Below, in pieces: positions 41,680 to 49,900 of a DNA stretch of 64,000 nucleotides. The stretch covers positions 5,848,501 to 5,912,500 of the forward strand of contig NZ_LT629775.1 in assembly GCF_900105395.1 (NCBI RefSeq), read 5' to 3'. The DNA comes from Streptomyces sp. TLI_053. Its GTDB lineage: Bacteria; Actinomycetota; Actinomycetes; Streptomycetales; Streptomycetaceae. A program made the position numbers and the translations under genes. The notes beneath the pieces were generated by a model. It did no database searches. It was given only the letters and a program-made list of their open reading frames with translations, and was not told the origin of the DNA. Every line of letters starts with the position of its first letter. Within the stretch, counting starts at the first letter, position 1.

Positions 41680-42642
41680 GTGAGCGGGACGTCGACGGGC
41701 GGGTACGCGCCCGGAGCCGCCGGGCCCGATGCCGGAACCGTTCGCCGCTGGCGGCCCGGCTTCCCGCTGGACGTGGCCCGCACCCTGCTGCCGCTGCGCC
41801 GCGGCCCGGCCGACCCGTCCTACCGGAGGACCGGCGACGGCGCCCTCTGGCGGGCCTCCCGCACCCCGGGCGGCGTCGGCACCCTGCGGGTGCTGGCCCG
41901 CCCGTCCGAGGGCGTGGTCGAGGCGACCGCCTGGGGGCCCGGCGCGCAGTGGCTGCTGGACGGGCTGCCCGGCCTGCTCGGCGCCGGGGACGACCCGGCG
42001 GGCCTGGTCCTGCCGGCCGGCCCGCTGCGCGAGGCGCAACGCGGCGCGGCGGGGGTGCGGCTGACCAGGACCGGTCTGGTCCTGGAGTCCCTGGTGCCGG
42101 CGATCCTGGAGCAGAAGGTCACCACGGGCGAGGCCTACCGGGCCTGGTACACCCTGCTGCGGGCCTTCGGCACCCCGGCCCCCGGCCCGGTCGAGGGCCT
42201 GTGGGCGGCGCCCTCGGCCCGGGACTGGACCCTGGTGCCGAGCTGGGAGTGGCACCGCGCGGGCGTCGACCCGAAGCGCTCCGCGACGGTGCAGCGCGCC
42301 GTCCGGCTGGCCCCCCGGCTGGAGGAGGCCTCCGCGATGGGGCACGAGGAGTCCTTCGCCCGCCTGACCGCCGTCCCGGGCGTCGGTGTCTGGACGGCCG
42401 CGGAGACCCTGCAGCGCAGCAACGGGGACGCGGACGCGGTGTCGGTCGGGGACTTCCACCTGCCCAACACGGTCGGCTGGGCCCTGGCCGGCCGGGTCCG
42501 CAGCGACGACGCCGAGATGCTGGCCCTGCTGGAGCCCTACCGTCCGCACCGCCACCGGCTGTGCCGGATCCTGCTGTCCACCGGCACCCACGCCCCCCGC
42601 TTCGGCCCCCGCCTCACCCCCAACGACCATCGCCGCCGCTGA
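41680..42642 (+). CDS. DNA-3-methyladenine glycosylase (AlkA-like)
   Basis: HhH-GPD base-excision glycosylase of 320 residues that removes alkylated purines. The helix-hairpin-helix is LTAVPGVGVWTAAETLQRSNG, and the catalytic aspartate D258 sits in VSVGDFHLPNTVGW. The N-terminal region (~25-150) is of the AlkA type. The GTG at 41680 has an ideal AGGAGG nine bases upstream and is preferred over ATG 41647. It shares a short promoter region with the SnoaL-like gene. Confidence 0.92.
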   Translation: MSGTSTGGYAPGAAGPDAGTVRRWRPGFPLDVARTLLPLRRGPADPSYRRTGDGALWRASRTPGGVGTLRVLARPSEGVVEATAWGPGAQWLLDGLPGLLGAGDDPAGLVLPAGPLREAQRGAAGVRLTRTGLVLESLVPAILEQKVTTGEAYRAWYTLLRAFGTPAPGPVEGLWAAPSARDWTLVPSWEWHRAGVDPKRSATVQRAVRLAPRLEEASAMGHEESFARLTAVPGVGVWTAAETLQRSNGDADAVSVGDFHLPNTVGWALAGRVRSDDAEMLALLEPYRPHRHRLCRILLSTGTHAPRFGPRLTPNDHRRR

Positions 42643-42675
42643 AACCGCCCGTTCGGGTGAACTGTGCGTTCATCG

Positions 42676-42865
42676 GCTTCCACCGTGCGACACGGGCGGC
42701 AGGCTGGCCGCAATCGACGCGGCGGACGAACTGGCCGCCCGGGAGGCGGAACTCCACCGCGACGACCCGACCGTCGGCACGGCGGAGCTGTTGGCCGACC
42801 TGTTCGACGCGCCCCCGGACGCGGCCGGGAGTGCTTCCGCCCCGACCCCTACCGCACCTCGATGA
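42676..42865 (+). other. Possible small ORF or gene remnant
   Basis: One frame codes for an acidic helical stretch (RLAAIDAADELAAREAELH, then TVGTAELLADLFDAPPDA) ending at 42865. It looks protein-like, but there is no ATG or GTG in a sensible place and no ribosome binding site. It may be the 3' end of a decayed gene or chance. It overlaps the stop of fbiB by 17 bases. Confidence 0.25.
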
Positions 42866-44141
42866 AGGCGTCCGCCGTGCGCTCCGGACGACTGCGCGGG
42901 GCTTCGGCGGGGCGGCCGACGGCGACGGCGCCCATCGGGTCCCAGTGCTCCGGGAGGTCGAGCACCTCGCGCACGGTGTCGCGGCAGAACATCGTCGAGG
43001 AGACCCAGGCCGAGCCGTAGCCCTCGCCGGCCAGGGTGACCAGCAGGTTCTGCACGGCGGCGCCGACGGCGACGGTGAACATCTCGCGCTCGGCCGCGGC
43101 CCGGCGCTCGTCCGGGTAGTCGTGCGAGCCGTCCATCACCAGGCACGGGACGACCAGGTAGGGGGCGGCGCGCAGGACGTCGCCGCGGGCGGTGCGGCGG
43201 GCGATCTTCTCCTCGTCCCAGCCGTCGAGCCCGGCGAGGTCGCTCCGCCAGGCGGCGAGCATCGCGTCCAGCAGCCGGGTCCGCACCTCGGGGGTCTCCA
43301 GCAGCACGAACCGCCACGGGGTGGTGTGGTGCGGCGCGGGCGCGGTGGCCGCGGCGGCGACCGCGCGCCGGACGGCGCCCGGGTCGACCGGTTCGGCGGT
43401 GAACGCGCGGACGGTGCGCCGCTGGGTGACGGCCTGCCGGATCGCCTCGGAGGTGCCGAGCCTGAACATGTCGTCGGCCGCGGGCCTGAGCAGCGGCCGC
43501 ACGCCCTCGCCGTCCTCGGCGGTGACCAGGTGGCCGAGGCCGCGGACCACGGCGACCGGGGTGCCGGTGGCCTTGCCCTTCACCAGGTCGGCGGCGCCGG
43601 CCAGCTCGTCGGCGGTGGCGGTGACGGTCTGGAACAGCTCGTTGCCGTGCGAGTCGGAACGCCCCCGGTGGTCGTCCAGGACGGCCAGGCCGGCGGCGCC
43701 GATGGCGACGTCGGTGAGGCCGTTGCGCCAGGGCCGGCCGAAGGTGTCGGTGAGGAGGACGGCGAGCCGGAGCCCGGTGAGCTGCTGGAGCCGGGCGCGC
43801 AGTGCGCGGGCGGAGGCGTCCGGGTCCTCGGGCAGCAGCAGGACGGTGCCGGACGCGGTGTTCGAGGCGTCCACCCCGGCGGCGGCCATGACCAGGCCGT
43901 TGCGGTTCTCGACGATCCGGATCGGGCCGCGCCGGGCGACCAGCCGGACGGTCTCGGCGTCGATCGCGGCCTCCCGGTCGGCGGCGTGCAGCAGCCGCCC
44001 CTCGGCCTTGCTGACCACCTTGGAGGTGACCAGCAGGATGTCGCCGTCCTCGTAGTCGGCGGCCTTGGCGATCAGCCCGGCGAGGTCGCTGTCGGCGTCG
44101 ATCTCGGGCAGTCCGGGGACCGGGAGGATCCGCAGGCTCAC
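42849..44141 (-). CDS. fbiB: Coenzyme F420:L-glutamate ligase with nitroreductase domain
   Basis: Two-domain enzyme of 430 residues that adds glutamates to F420-0 (CofE part, ~1-240). Seen there: DGDILLVTSKVVSKAEGR, DTFGRPWRNGLTDVAIG and the metal-site region VKGKATGTPVAVVRG. The C-terminal nitroreductase-like FMN domain (~250-430, TQRRTVRAFTAEPVD, then GYGSAWVSSTMFC) reduces dehydro-F420-0 in actinobacteria. GTG 44141 overlaps the fbiA stop codon (GTGA), so the two are translationally coupled. fbiC, the FO synthase, is not in the window. Confidence 0.95.
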   Translation of the reverse strand: MSLRILPVPGLPEIDADSDLAGLIAKAADYEDGDILLVTSKVVSKAEGRLLHAADREAAIDAETVRLVARRGPIRIVENRNGLVMAAAGVDASNTASGTVLLLPEDPDASARALRARLQQLTGLRLAVLLTDTFGRPWRNGLTDVAIGAAGLAVLDDHRGRSDSHGNELFQTVTATADELAGAADLVKGKATGTPVAVVRGLGHLVTAEDGEGVRPLLRPAADDMFRLGTSEAIRQAVTQRRTVRAFTAEPVDPGAVRRAVAAAATAPAPHHTTPWRFVLLETPEVRTRLLDAMLAAWRSDLAGLDGWDEEKIARRTARGDVLRAAPYLVVPCLVMDGSHDYPDERRAAAEREMFTVAVGAAVQNLLVTLAGEGYGSAWVSSTMFCRDTVREVLDLPEHWDPMGAVAVGRPAEAPRSRPERTADAFIEVR

Positions 44142-45097
44142 CGGCGCACCTGCTCGGCGAGCGCCAGCGCGGCCCGGGCCATCGCGGCGGTGGCGGCGAC
44201 GTCGGTCATCAGCAGCGGCACCGCGCGGCAGGCGATCCCGCCCGCCTCGACGGCGGCGACGGCGGCCTCGTCGACGGTGTCCACCAGCCAGCCGTCCAGC
44301 AGGTCGGAGCCGTAGTTCAGCGCGACGGCCTCGGCGGTGGCCTCGACGCCGACGGCGGCGAGCACCTTGTCGGCCATGCCCCGCACGGGCGCGCCGCCGA
44401 TGATCGGGGAGAGCCCGACGACCGGGGCGGAGGCGGCGGCGACGGCCTCCCGGATCCCCGGCACGGCGAGGATCGTGCCGATCGAGACCACCGGGTTGGA
44501 CGGCGGGAAGAGGATGACGTCGGCCTCGGCGAGGGCCTCCAGCACGCCGGGCGCCGGCTTGGCGGTGTCGGCGCCGACCGGCACGATCGCCTCGGCGTCG
44601 ACGGCGGCGTGCAGCTTGACCCAGTACTCCTGGAAGTGGATCGCCCGGGTGCCCTGCTCGTCGGTGATCCGGACGTGGGTCTCGACCCGGTCGTCGCTCA
44701 TCGGCAGCAGCCGCACCCCGGGCTGCCAGCGCACGCAGAGCGCCTCGGTGACCTGGCTGAGGGTGTAGCCGGCGGTGAGCATCTGGCTGCGCACGAGGTG
44801 GGTGGCGAAGTCCCGGTCGCCGAGCCCGAACCACTCGGGGCCGACGCCGTACTCCTTCATCTCGGCCTTGATGGACCAGGTCTCGTCGGTCCGGCCCCAG
44901 CCCTGCTCCTCGTGGATGCCCCCGCCGAGGGTGTACATGACGGTGTCGAGGTCGGGGCAGACCTTCAGTCCGAAGAGGTGGATGTCGTCACCGGTGTTGC
45001 CGATGACGGTGATCTCGTCCTCGGGCCCGATGGCCTCCCGGAGTCCGCGCAGGAAACGCGCTCCGCCGATCCCGCCTGCCAGTGCCACGATGCGCAT
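44138..45097 (-). CDS. fbiA: 2-phospho-L-lactate/enolpyruvyl transferase of F420 synthesis
   Basis: CofD/FbiA of 319 residues, joining the FO chromophore to the activated three-carbon phosphate unit to give (dehydro-)F420-0. The N-terminal glycine loop ALAGGIGGARFLRGL, the GNTGDDIHLFGLKVCPDLDTVMYTL segment and the PPSNPVVSIGTIL substrate loop are all intact. The ATG follows CAGGAT by six bases, so it is probably leaderless. It forms an operon with fbiB (four-base overlap) and lies downstream of cysteine dioxygenase on the same strand. Confidence 0.96.
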   Translation of the reverse strand: MRIVALAGGIGGARFLRGLREAIGPEDEITVIGNTGDDIHLFGLKVCPDLDTVMYTLGGGIHEEQGWGRTDETWSIKAEMKEYGVGPEWFGLGDRDFATHLVRSQMLTAGYTLSQVTEALCVRWQPGVRLLPMSDDRVETHVRITDEQGTRAIHFQEYWVKLHAAVDAEAIVPVGADTAKPAPGVLEALAEADVILFPPSNPVVSIGTILAVPGIREAVAAASAPVVGLSPIIGGAPVRGMADKVLAAVGVEATAEAVALNYGSDLLDGWLVDTVDEAAVAAVEAGGIACRAVPLLMTDVAATAAMARAALALAEQVRR

Positions 45098-45103
45098 GCG
45101 CCC

Positions 45104-45109
45104 ATCCTG
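45104..45109 (-). promoter_or_regulatory. -10-like CAGGAT before leaderless fbiA
   Basis: On the minus strand CAGGAT ends six bases before ATG 45097; no Shine-Dalgarno site is present. Confidence 0.45.
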
Positions 45110-45160
45110 CCACGCGCCGACGGGTCGTCAGCCCGACCCTCGACAACCGCGCCCGGAGCC

Positions 45161-45853
45161 TCAGTGGGCCTCGGCGGACGTCTGCGGGTGCTGCTCGGGG
45201 ACGGCGGTGGCCCCGTACTGGTTCATCTCGGTCAGGCCGGGGGTGTAGAGGTGGATCGAGACGGCGGGCTCCAGCGAGGCGTTGACCACCTCGTGCAGGT
45301 ACCCGGGGGAGAACACCCTCTGCCCGCCGGGGCGCAGATCGCGCGATCCGGAGCCGCTGGGGGTCCCCCCGGCCGAAGGCTGGGGGAGAGTGAGGGAGCG
45401 CTCGACGAGCTCGCCGCGGACCACGGTCATCACGCCGGAGGAGGTGCCGTGGTCGTGGAAGCCGCTGCTCTGGCCGGGCAGCCAGCTGAGCAGCCAGACC
45501 TCGTAGCCGGGGCCGGTCTCCAGCCGGGCGTACCAGCGGGTGAGGGCGTCGTAGCGGACGAGCGGCTCCCAGCGGTCCCGGTCGGCGGCGATCTCGCGGA
45601 CCAGCCGGGCGTACTCGGCGACGGTGGTGGGGTGGGCGGGCAGGTCGGTGCGGGCGAGGTGCGGGAAGGCCAGCGGGTCGCCGGCGATGGAGACGTCGCT
45701 GAGGCCGTCGGCCCACGGGTGGCCGCCGGGGTGGCCGCCGGGCCGGGCGGCGGGAGCGGGTGCGGCGGGCCGGGTGGTGGAGGCGGCGCGGAGGCCGTGG
45801 AGAGCGAGCTTGCTGCGGTCGCGGTTCCGCTTGCGGATGCGGATCATTCGCAC
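45161..45853 (-). CDS. Cysteine dioxygenase (type I, cupin)
   Basis: Iron cupin of 230 residues oxidising L-cysteine to cysteine sulfinate, the first step of cysteine breakdown. Iron ligands H133, H135 (GFHDHGTS) and H187 (SPGYLHEVVN) are present, as is the YEVWLLSWLPGQSSGFHDHG core. About 12 residues (~157-168, QPSAGGTPSGSG) are encoded by a palindromic element at 45364-45387 and interrupt the cupin between strands. The basic N-terminal ~45 residues are an extension. GTG 45853 has GAGGA nine bases upstream. A long leader with a polycysteine ORF (45974-46063) precedes it. Confidence 0.9.
   Translation of the reverse strand: MRMIRIRKRNRDRSKLALHGLRAASTTRPAAPAPAARPGGHPGGHPWADGLSDVSIAGDPLAFPHLARTDLPAHPTTVAEYARLVREIAADRDRWEPLVRYDALTRWYARLETGPGYEVWLLSWLPGQSSGFHDHGTSSGVMTVVRGELVERSLTLPQPSAGGTPSGSGSRDLRPGGQRVFSPGYLHEVVNASLEPAVSIHLYTPGLTEMNQYGATAVPEQHPQTSAEAH
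45364..45387. repeat. Palindromic element inside cysteine dioxygenase
   Basis: TCCCCCCGGCC and GGCTGGGGGA flank GAA, forming an imperfect 9-10-base-pair hairpin in the coding region. From memory this CCCCCAGCC-TTC-GG type palindrome is a common intergenic repeat in streptomycete genomes. Here it is in frame and translated. Confidence 0.6.
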
Positions 45854-45973
45854 GGGAGTCGTCCTCGGAGGGCTGGTTCGTCAGGGGAGTCAGCCGGGTC
45901 CGGGATGTCCTGGGGCGGGAATCGCGGGCGGCCTCTGTGCTTCCTGGGCGGCGCGCGGCGGGACGGCGGGCGC
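45854..45973 (-). promoter_or_regulatory. Structured leader between polycysteine ORF and cysteine dioxygenase
   Basis: A 120-base untranslated stretch. Segment 45931-45946 is complementary to the Cys-codon region 45987-45999: eight plus five pairs around a three-base bulge. A GC-rich block (45948-45975) can form its own hairpin. The GAGGA before the dioxygenase GTG is at the far end. Confidence 0.5.
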
Positions 45974-46063
45974 CTAGATACAGCGGCAGGAACAGAGGCG
46001 ACAACAGGAGTTCACGGCAGGGCGGAGCGCGGAACCGCTCCGGGGGCCGATGAACTCTGACAT
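45974..46063 (-). CDS. Polycysteine leader ORF upstream of cysteine dioxygenase
   Basis: A 29-codon minus-strand ORF ending NSCCRLCSCRCI, with five Cys codons in nine. It starts at ATG 46063, seven bases after a -10 position (TGTCCT) set 18 bases from TTGACA, so the transcript should be leaderless. A GTG at 46015 could instead start a 13-residue peptide. Short leaderless polycysteine ORFs act as cysteine-responsive attenuators in mycobacteria. Here the next gene degrades cysteine, so the response could be opposite in sense. Existence and role are inferred from sequence pattern and position. Confidence 0.6.
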   Translation of the reverse strand: MSEFIGPRSGSALRPAVNSCCRLCSCRCI

Positions 46064-46070
46064 AGGGAAA

Positions 46071-46100
46071 AGGACAACGCATCCGCAGGGGCGGTGTCAA
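46071..46100 (-). promoter_or_regulatory. Promoter of the polycysteine leader, TTGACA-18-TGTCCT
   Basis: Consensus -35 TTGACA (46100-46095) is followed after 18 bases by TGTCCT (46076-46071), which ends seven bases before ATG 46063. The -10 is weak at its second position. The geometry is the same as in the 26676 promoter. Confidence 0.5.
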
Positions 46101-46150
46101 CTCGGAGAGAGCGGACATTCGGGTGAGATCGGCCATGAACTACCCGATGG

Positions 46151-46164
46151 AGTGATAAATCACC
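46151..46164. promoter_or_regulatory. BldD-like box 1 (AGTGA-n4-TCACC)
   Basis: AGTGATAAATCACC matches exactly the AGTGA(n)TCACC consensus published for BldD, and contains the perfect palindrome GTGATAAATCAC (46152-46163). It lies in the divergent region between cysteine dioxygenase and whiB. Confidence 0.45.
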
Positions 46165-46220
46165 CTCTATGTTTCGATGGGAAGATCGCCGGGAAAGCAG
46201 GGCGATGACCGGCCTGTGGC

Positions 46221-46237
46221 GGTGACCGCGTGTCACC
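46221..46237. promoter_or_regulatory. BldD-like box 2 (GGTGAC-n5-GTCACC)
   Basis: A perfect palindrome of six-base arms (46221-46226 with 46232-46237), fitting the BldD pattern with one mismatch. It is 239 bases upstream of the whiB start codon. Confidence 0.45.
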
Positions 46238-46475
46238 CGGCCCCCGGTCGCGAATGGTTCGTCGACCTTCGCGCGCAATCGGGCTAGAAGTCCGATGTGT
46301 CCGGTTATGTACACTATTTGTAACGGCTTGGTGCCAGGGAGTGAATCCCGGCCCCAATACCAGAGCTCGGCTTGACTGGGCCAGAGTGACGCAACTGTAA
46401 TTTCACTCGTGTCGTCGGCCGCACGAGGCAACGGCAACCACGGGGACGCCAATAGGGGCAGAGGAGGCGCGCCAC
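46238..46475 (+). promoter_or_regulatory. whiB upstream region
   Basis: Comparatively AT-rich stretch between the BldD-like box and whiB. TACACT (46310-46315) is a possible -10, with GAAGTC about 17 bases before it, which would give a leader of about 155 bases. No other gene is recognised. The ribosome site GAGGAGG is at 46461-46467. Confidence 0.4.
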
Positions 46476-46745
46476 ATGAGCGAGCTCTTTGAGCTGTTGA
46501 TCGGTGACGGCATCGAGGAGGAGGAAGAACTCGGCTGGCAGGAGCGCGCACTCTGCGCCCAGACCGACCCCGAGTCCTTCTTCCCGGAGAAGGGCGGCTC
46601 CACTCGCGAGGCCAAGAAGGTCTGCCTCGCGTGCGAGGTCCGCTCCGAGTGCCTGGAGTACGCCCTGGCCAACGACGAGCGCTTCGGCATCTGGGGCGGC
46701 CTCTCCGAGCGCGAGCGCCGTCGGCTCAAGAAGAGCGCCGTCTGA
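46476..46745 (+). CDS. whiB: Sporulation regulator WhiB
   Basis: Iron-sulfur transcription factor of 89 residues. The four cluster ligands are C27, C50, C53 and C59, followed by the GIWGG turn (71-75) and the basic C-terminus RERRRLKK that contacts DNA. The sequence WQERALCAQTDPESFFPEKGGSTREAKKVC is, as remembered, almost that of Streptomyces WhiB, which works with WhiA to start sporulation septation. The ATG has a perfect GAGGAGG eight bases upstream. Two BldD-like palindromes lie in the upstream region, matching the known BldD control of whi genes. Confidence 0.97.
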   Translation: MSELFELLIGDGIEEEEELGWQERALCAQTDPESFFPEKGGSTREAKKVCLACEVRSECLEYALANDERFGIWGGLSERERRRLKKSAV

Positions 46746-46848
46746 CCGGGGTGGCCGCATCCCCCGGAACCTCCGGATCCCCAGGCTTCCCCGGATCCGC
46801 CGGCCCCGGCAGCCCGACCGGCCGGCCCGCGCGACCAGCCCGCGACGG

Positions 46849-46876
46849 AGCGCCCCACCCCCTGTGGTGAGGCGCT
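46849..46876 (+). terminator. Probable whiB terminator
   Basis: AGCGCC (46849-46854) pairs with GGCGCT (46871-46876), with additional ACC/GGT pairs inside, and is followed by TTTCG. About 100 bases after the whiB stop. Weaker than other hairpins in the window. Confidence 0.5.
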
Positions 46877-46925
46877 TTCGCGTTCCCGGGCGGACACCGT
46901 GGACGGAGCCGACACCCGGAGCCGT

Positions 46926-46931
46926 TAGTGT
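46926..46931 (+). promoter_or_regulatory. -10-like TAGTGT upstream of the giant glycosyltransferase
   Basis: TAGTGT would start transcription near 46938, leaving about 56 untranslated bases before ATG 46994. No clear -35. Confidence 0.35.
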
Positions 46932-46993
46932 GGTGCGCCATCCGGTTGCCGTTCACCGGCTGTGTCCACCGAGAACTGGGGCCCGCGCACTCG

Positions 46994-49900
46994 ATGACCG
47001 TCTACAGCCACCAGAGCGGCTCCTCCGCCAGCAGGCCGCCCGCCTACCCGCGCCATCTGGTCACCGCCGTGATCGTCTCCCACGACGGCGCCCGCTGGCT
47101 GCCGCAGGCCCTCGCCGGTCTGCTCGGCCAGGACCGCCAGGTCCAGCGCGTCCTCGCGGTCGACACCGGATCCACCGACGACTCCCAGCGCCTGCTCGCC
47201 GAGACCCTCGCCGACTGGCTCCCCGACAGCGGCCCGACCGTGCTCGGCCGCCGGGCCGGGTTCGGCACCGCCGTCGCCGAGGCGGTCTTCAACAGCCCGC
47301 CGCTGCGCGCCGAGGACCTGCCCTACCGGCTCGACCCCTCCGGCTACGACCCGGTCACCGGTGGCTGGGACGACTTCGGCGACCCGCTCGGCGAGGAGGA
47401 CGACCTCGGCCGGGGCGGCCCCCGGGAGACCACGCCGGTCGAATGGCTCTGGCTGCTGCACGACGACTGCGAGCCGCAGACCGACGCGCTGCGCCGACTG
47501 CTCCAGGTCGCCGACTCCACCCCCAGCGCCGCCGTCGTCGGCCCCAAGCTGCGCAGCTGGTACGACCGCCGGCAGCTGCTGGAGGTCGGCGTCACCATCG
47601 CCCGCTCCGGCCGCCGCTGGACCGGTCTCGACCGGCGCGAGCAGGACCAGGGCCAGCACGACCAGGTCCGCCCGGTGCTCGCCGTCTCCTCCGCCGGCAT
47701 GCTGGTGCGCCGCGACGTCTTCGAGGAGCTCGGCGGCTTCGACCGGGCACTGCCGCTGATGCGCGACGACACCGACTTCTGCTGGCGGGTCAACGCCGCC
47801 GGCCACCGCGTCGTGGTCGCCCCGGACGCCGTGCTCCGGCACGCCGAGGCCGCCAGCCGCGAGCGCCGCGCCATCGACTGCGGCCCCGCCCACCCGCACC
47901 GGGTGGACAAGGCCGGCGCCGTCTACACCCTGCTCGCCAACTCCAAGGGCGCGCTCTTCCCCTACGTCCTGCTCCGGCTGGTGCTCGGCACCCTGCTGCG
48001 GGTGGTCACCAACCTGCTCGGCAAGGACCCCAAGCAGGCCTTCGACGAGCTGGCCGGCCTCGGCCACGAACTCGTCCGGCTGCCCCGGCTGCTGGCGGCC
48101 CGCAAACGCCGCGGTCGCACCCGCTCCGCGGACGCGCTGGACGACCGCACGCTCTTCCCCGCACCCGGCGCCACCGCCCGGCTCGCCGTGGAGGGCGTCG
48201 TCGGCTCGCTCGGCATCGGGGGCGGTGACGACGCCGGCGGCCGGCACGGCTCGGTCGAGGCCGGACCGGGGGACGAGGACTCCGAGGACCTGGTCGTCGA
48301 GCAGTTCGCGCTGATCAAGAAGCTCGCCCGGCGCCCGGCGCCGGTGCTGTTCGCCGCGCTGCTGGTGTTCGCCCTGGTCGCCTGTCGCGACCTGTTCGGC
48401 GGCGGCGCCCTGTTCGGCGGCGCCCTGCTGCCCGCCACCGACGGCGCGGCCGGGCTCTGGTCGATGTACGCCGACGCCTGGCACCCCGTCGGCACCGGCT
48501 CCACCGCCGCCGCGCCGCCCTACCTCGCGGTGCTGTCGATCCTCTCCTGGATGCTGTTCGACCACGCCGACCTCGCGGTCACCCTGCTGGTCGTGCTCGC
48601 CGTCCCGCTCTCCGCCGTGAGCGCCTACCTGGTCTCCCGGCCGCTGATCGACTCCAAGCTGGTCCGCGCCTGGGCCAGCGCCACCTACGCGCTGCTGCCC
48701 GCCGCCACCGGTGCGCTCGCCCAGGGCCGGATCGGCACCGCCGTGCTGGCCGTGCTGCTGCCGCCGCTGGCCCGCGCCGCCGCGATCGCCGCCGGCCTCG
48801 GCATCCGTGCCGAGAGCGCCGCCAAGGGCGCCCGCCCCGGCTGGCGCCCCGTCTGGATGGCGGTCCTGCTGCTCACCCTGGCCACCGCCTTCGTCCCGCT
48901 GGTCTGGGCGCTGGCCGTGCCGCTCTGCCTGGCCATGCTGGTCACCGCGGTGGTCCGCGGCGGGGCCCTCGGCTCCGGCGGCACCGCGCTGCGACTGCTC
49001 GGCCTGCGCGTCCTGGTGATCCTCGCGGTGCCGGTCGGGGTGCTCGCCCCCTGGTCGCTGCAGGTGCTCTCGGACCCGCAGCGGCTGCTGCTGGAGGCCG
49101 GCCTGCCCGGACTGCACGGCTCGGGTCCGACCTCGGCCGGGCTGCTGATGGTCAATCCCGGCGGTGCCGGGGTGCCGCCGGTCTGGCTCTCCGCCGGTGT
49201 GGTGCTGGCCGCGCTGGCCGCGCTGCTGCGCGCCGACCGCCGCCGCGCGGTGCTGGCCGCCTGGGGCGCCGCCGGCGCCGGACTGGTCTTCGCGGTTGTG
49301 GTGGCCGGTACCTCGGTGACCCCCGCCTCCGGCGGTCCGGCCGTGCCCGCCTGGTCCGGCCCGGCCACCCTGCTGGCCGGTGTCGCCCTGCTGGCCGCCG
49401 CCGCGATCGGCGCCGACGGCGCCAACGCCCGGGTCGCCGGCATCGCCTTCGGCTGGCGCCAGCCGGTCGCCGCGCTGGTGGTGGCCGCCGCCCTGCTCGC
49501 CCCGCTGGGCACCGGCCTCTGGTGGGCCGTCACCGGCGCCGACGGCCCGCTGCACCGGGGCCGCGGCGCCCAGGTGCCCGCGTTCATCGCCGAACAGGCC
49601 GGCACCACCGACCGCTCCCGGACCCTGGTCCTCACCGGTGACCCCAAGGGCGGATCGGTCGCGTACACCGTGGCCCGCGGCTCCGGACTGACGCTCGGCC
49701 AGGCCGAGTCCACCGTCGACCCGGAGACCGGCACCACGGCCGGCCTGGACCGGACCGTCGGCAGCCTGCTGGCCGGGTCCGGCGCCGACCAGGCGGGCGC
49801 GCTCTCCCGCTACGGCATCGCCTACGTGCTGGTCGACCAGCCGCTGATCGCTGCCTTCAAGGACGTCCTGGACACCACGCCCGGCCTGGTCAAGGCCAAC

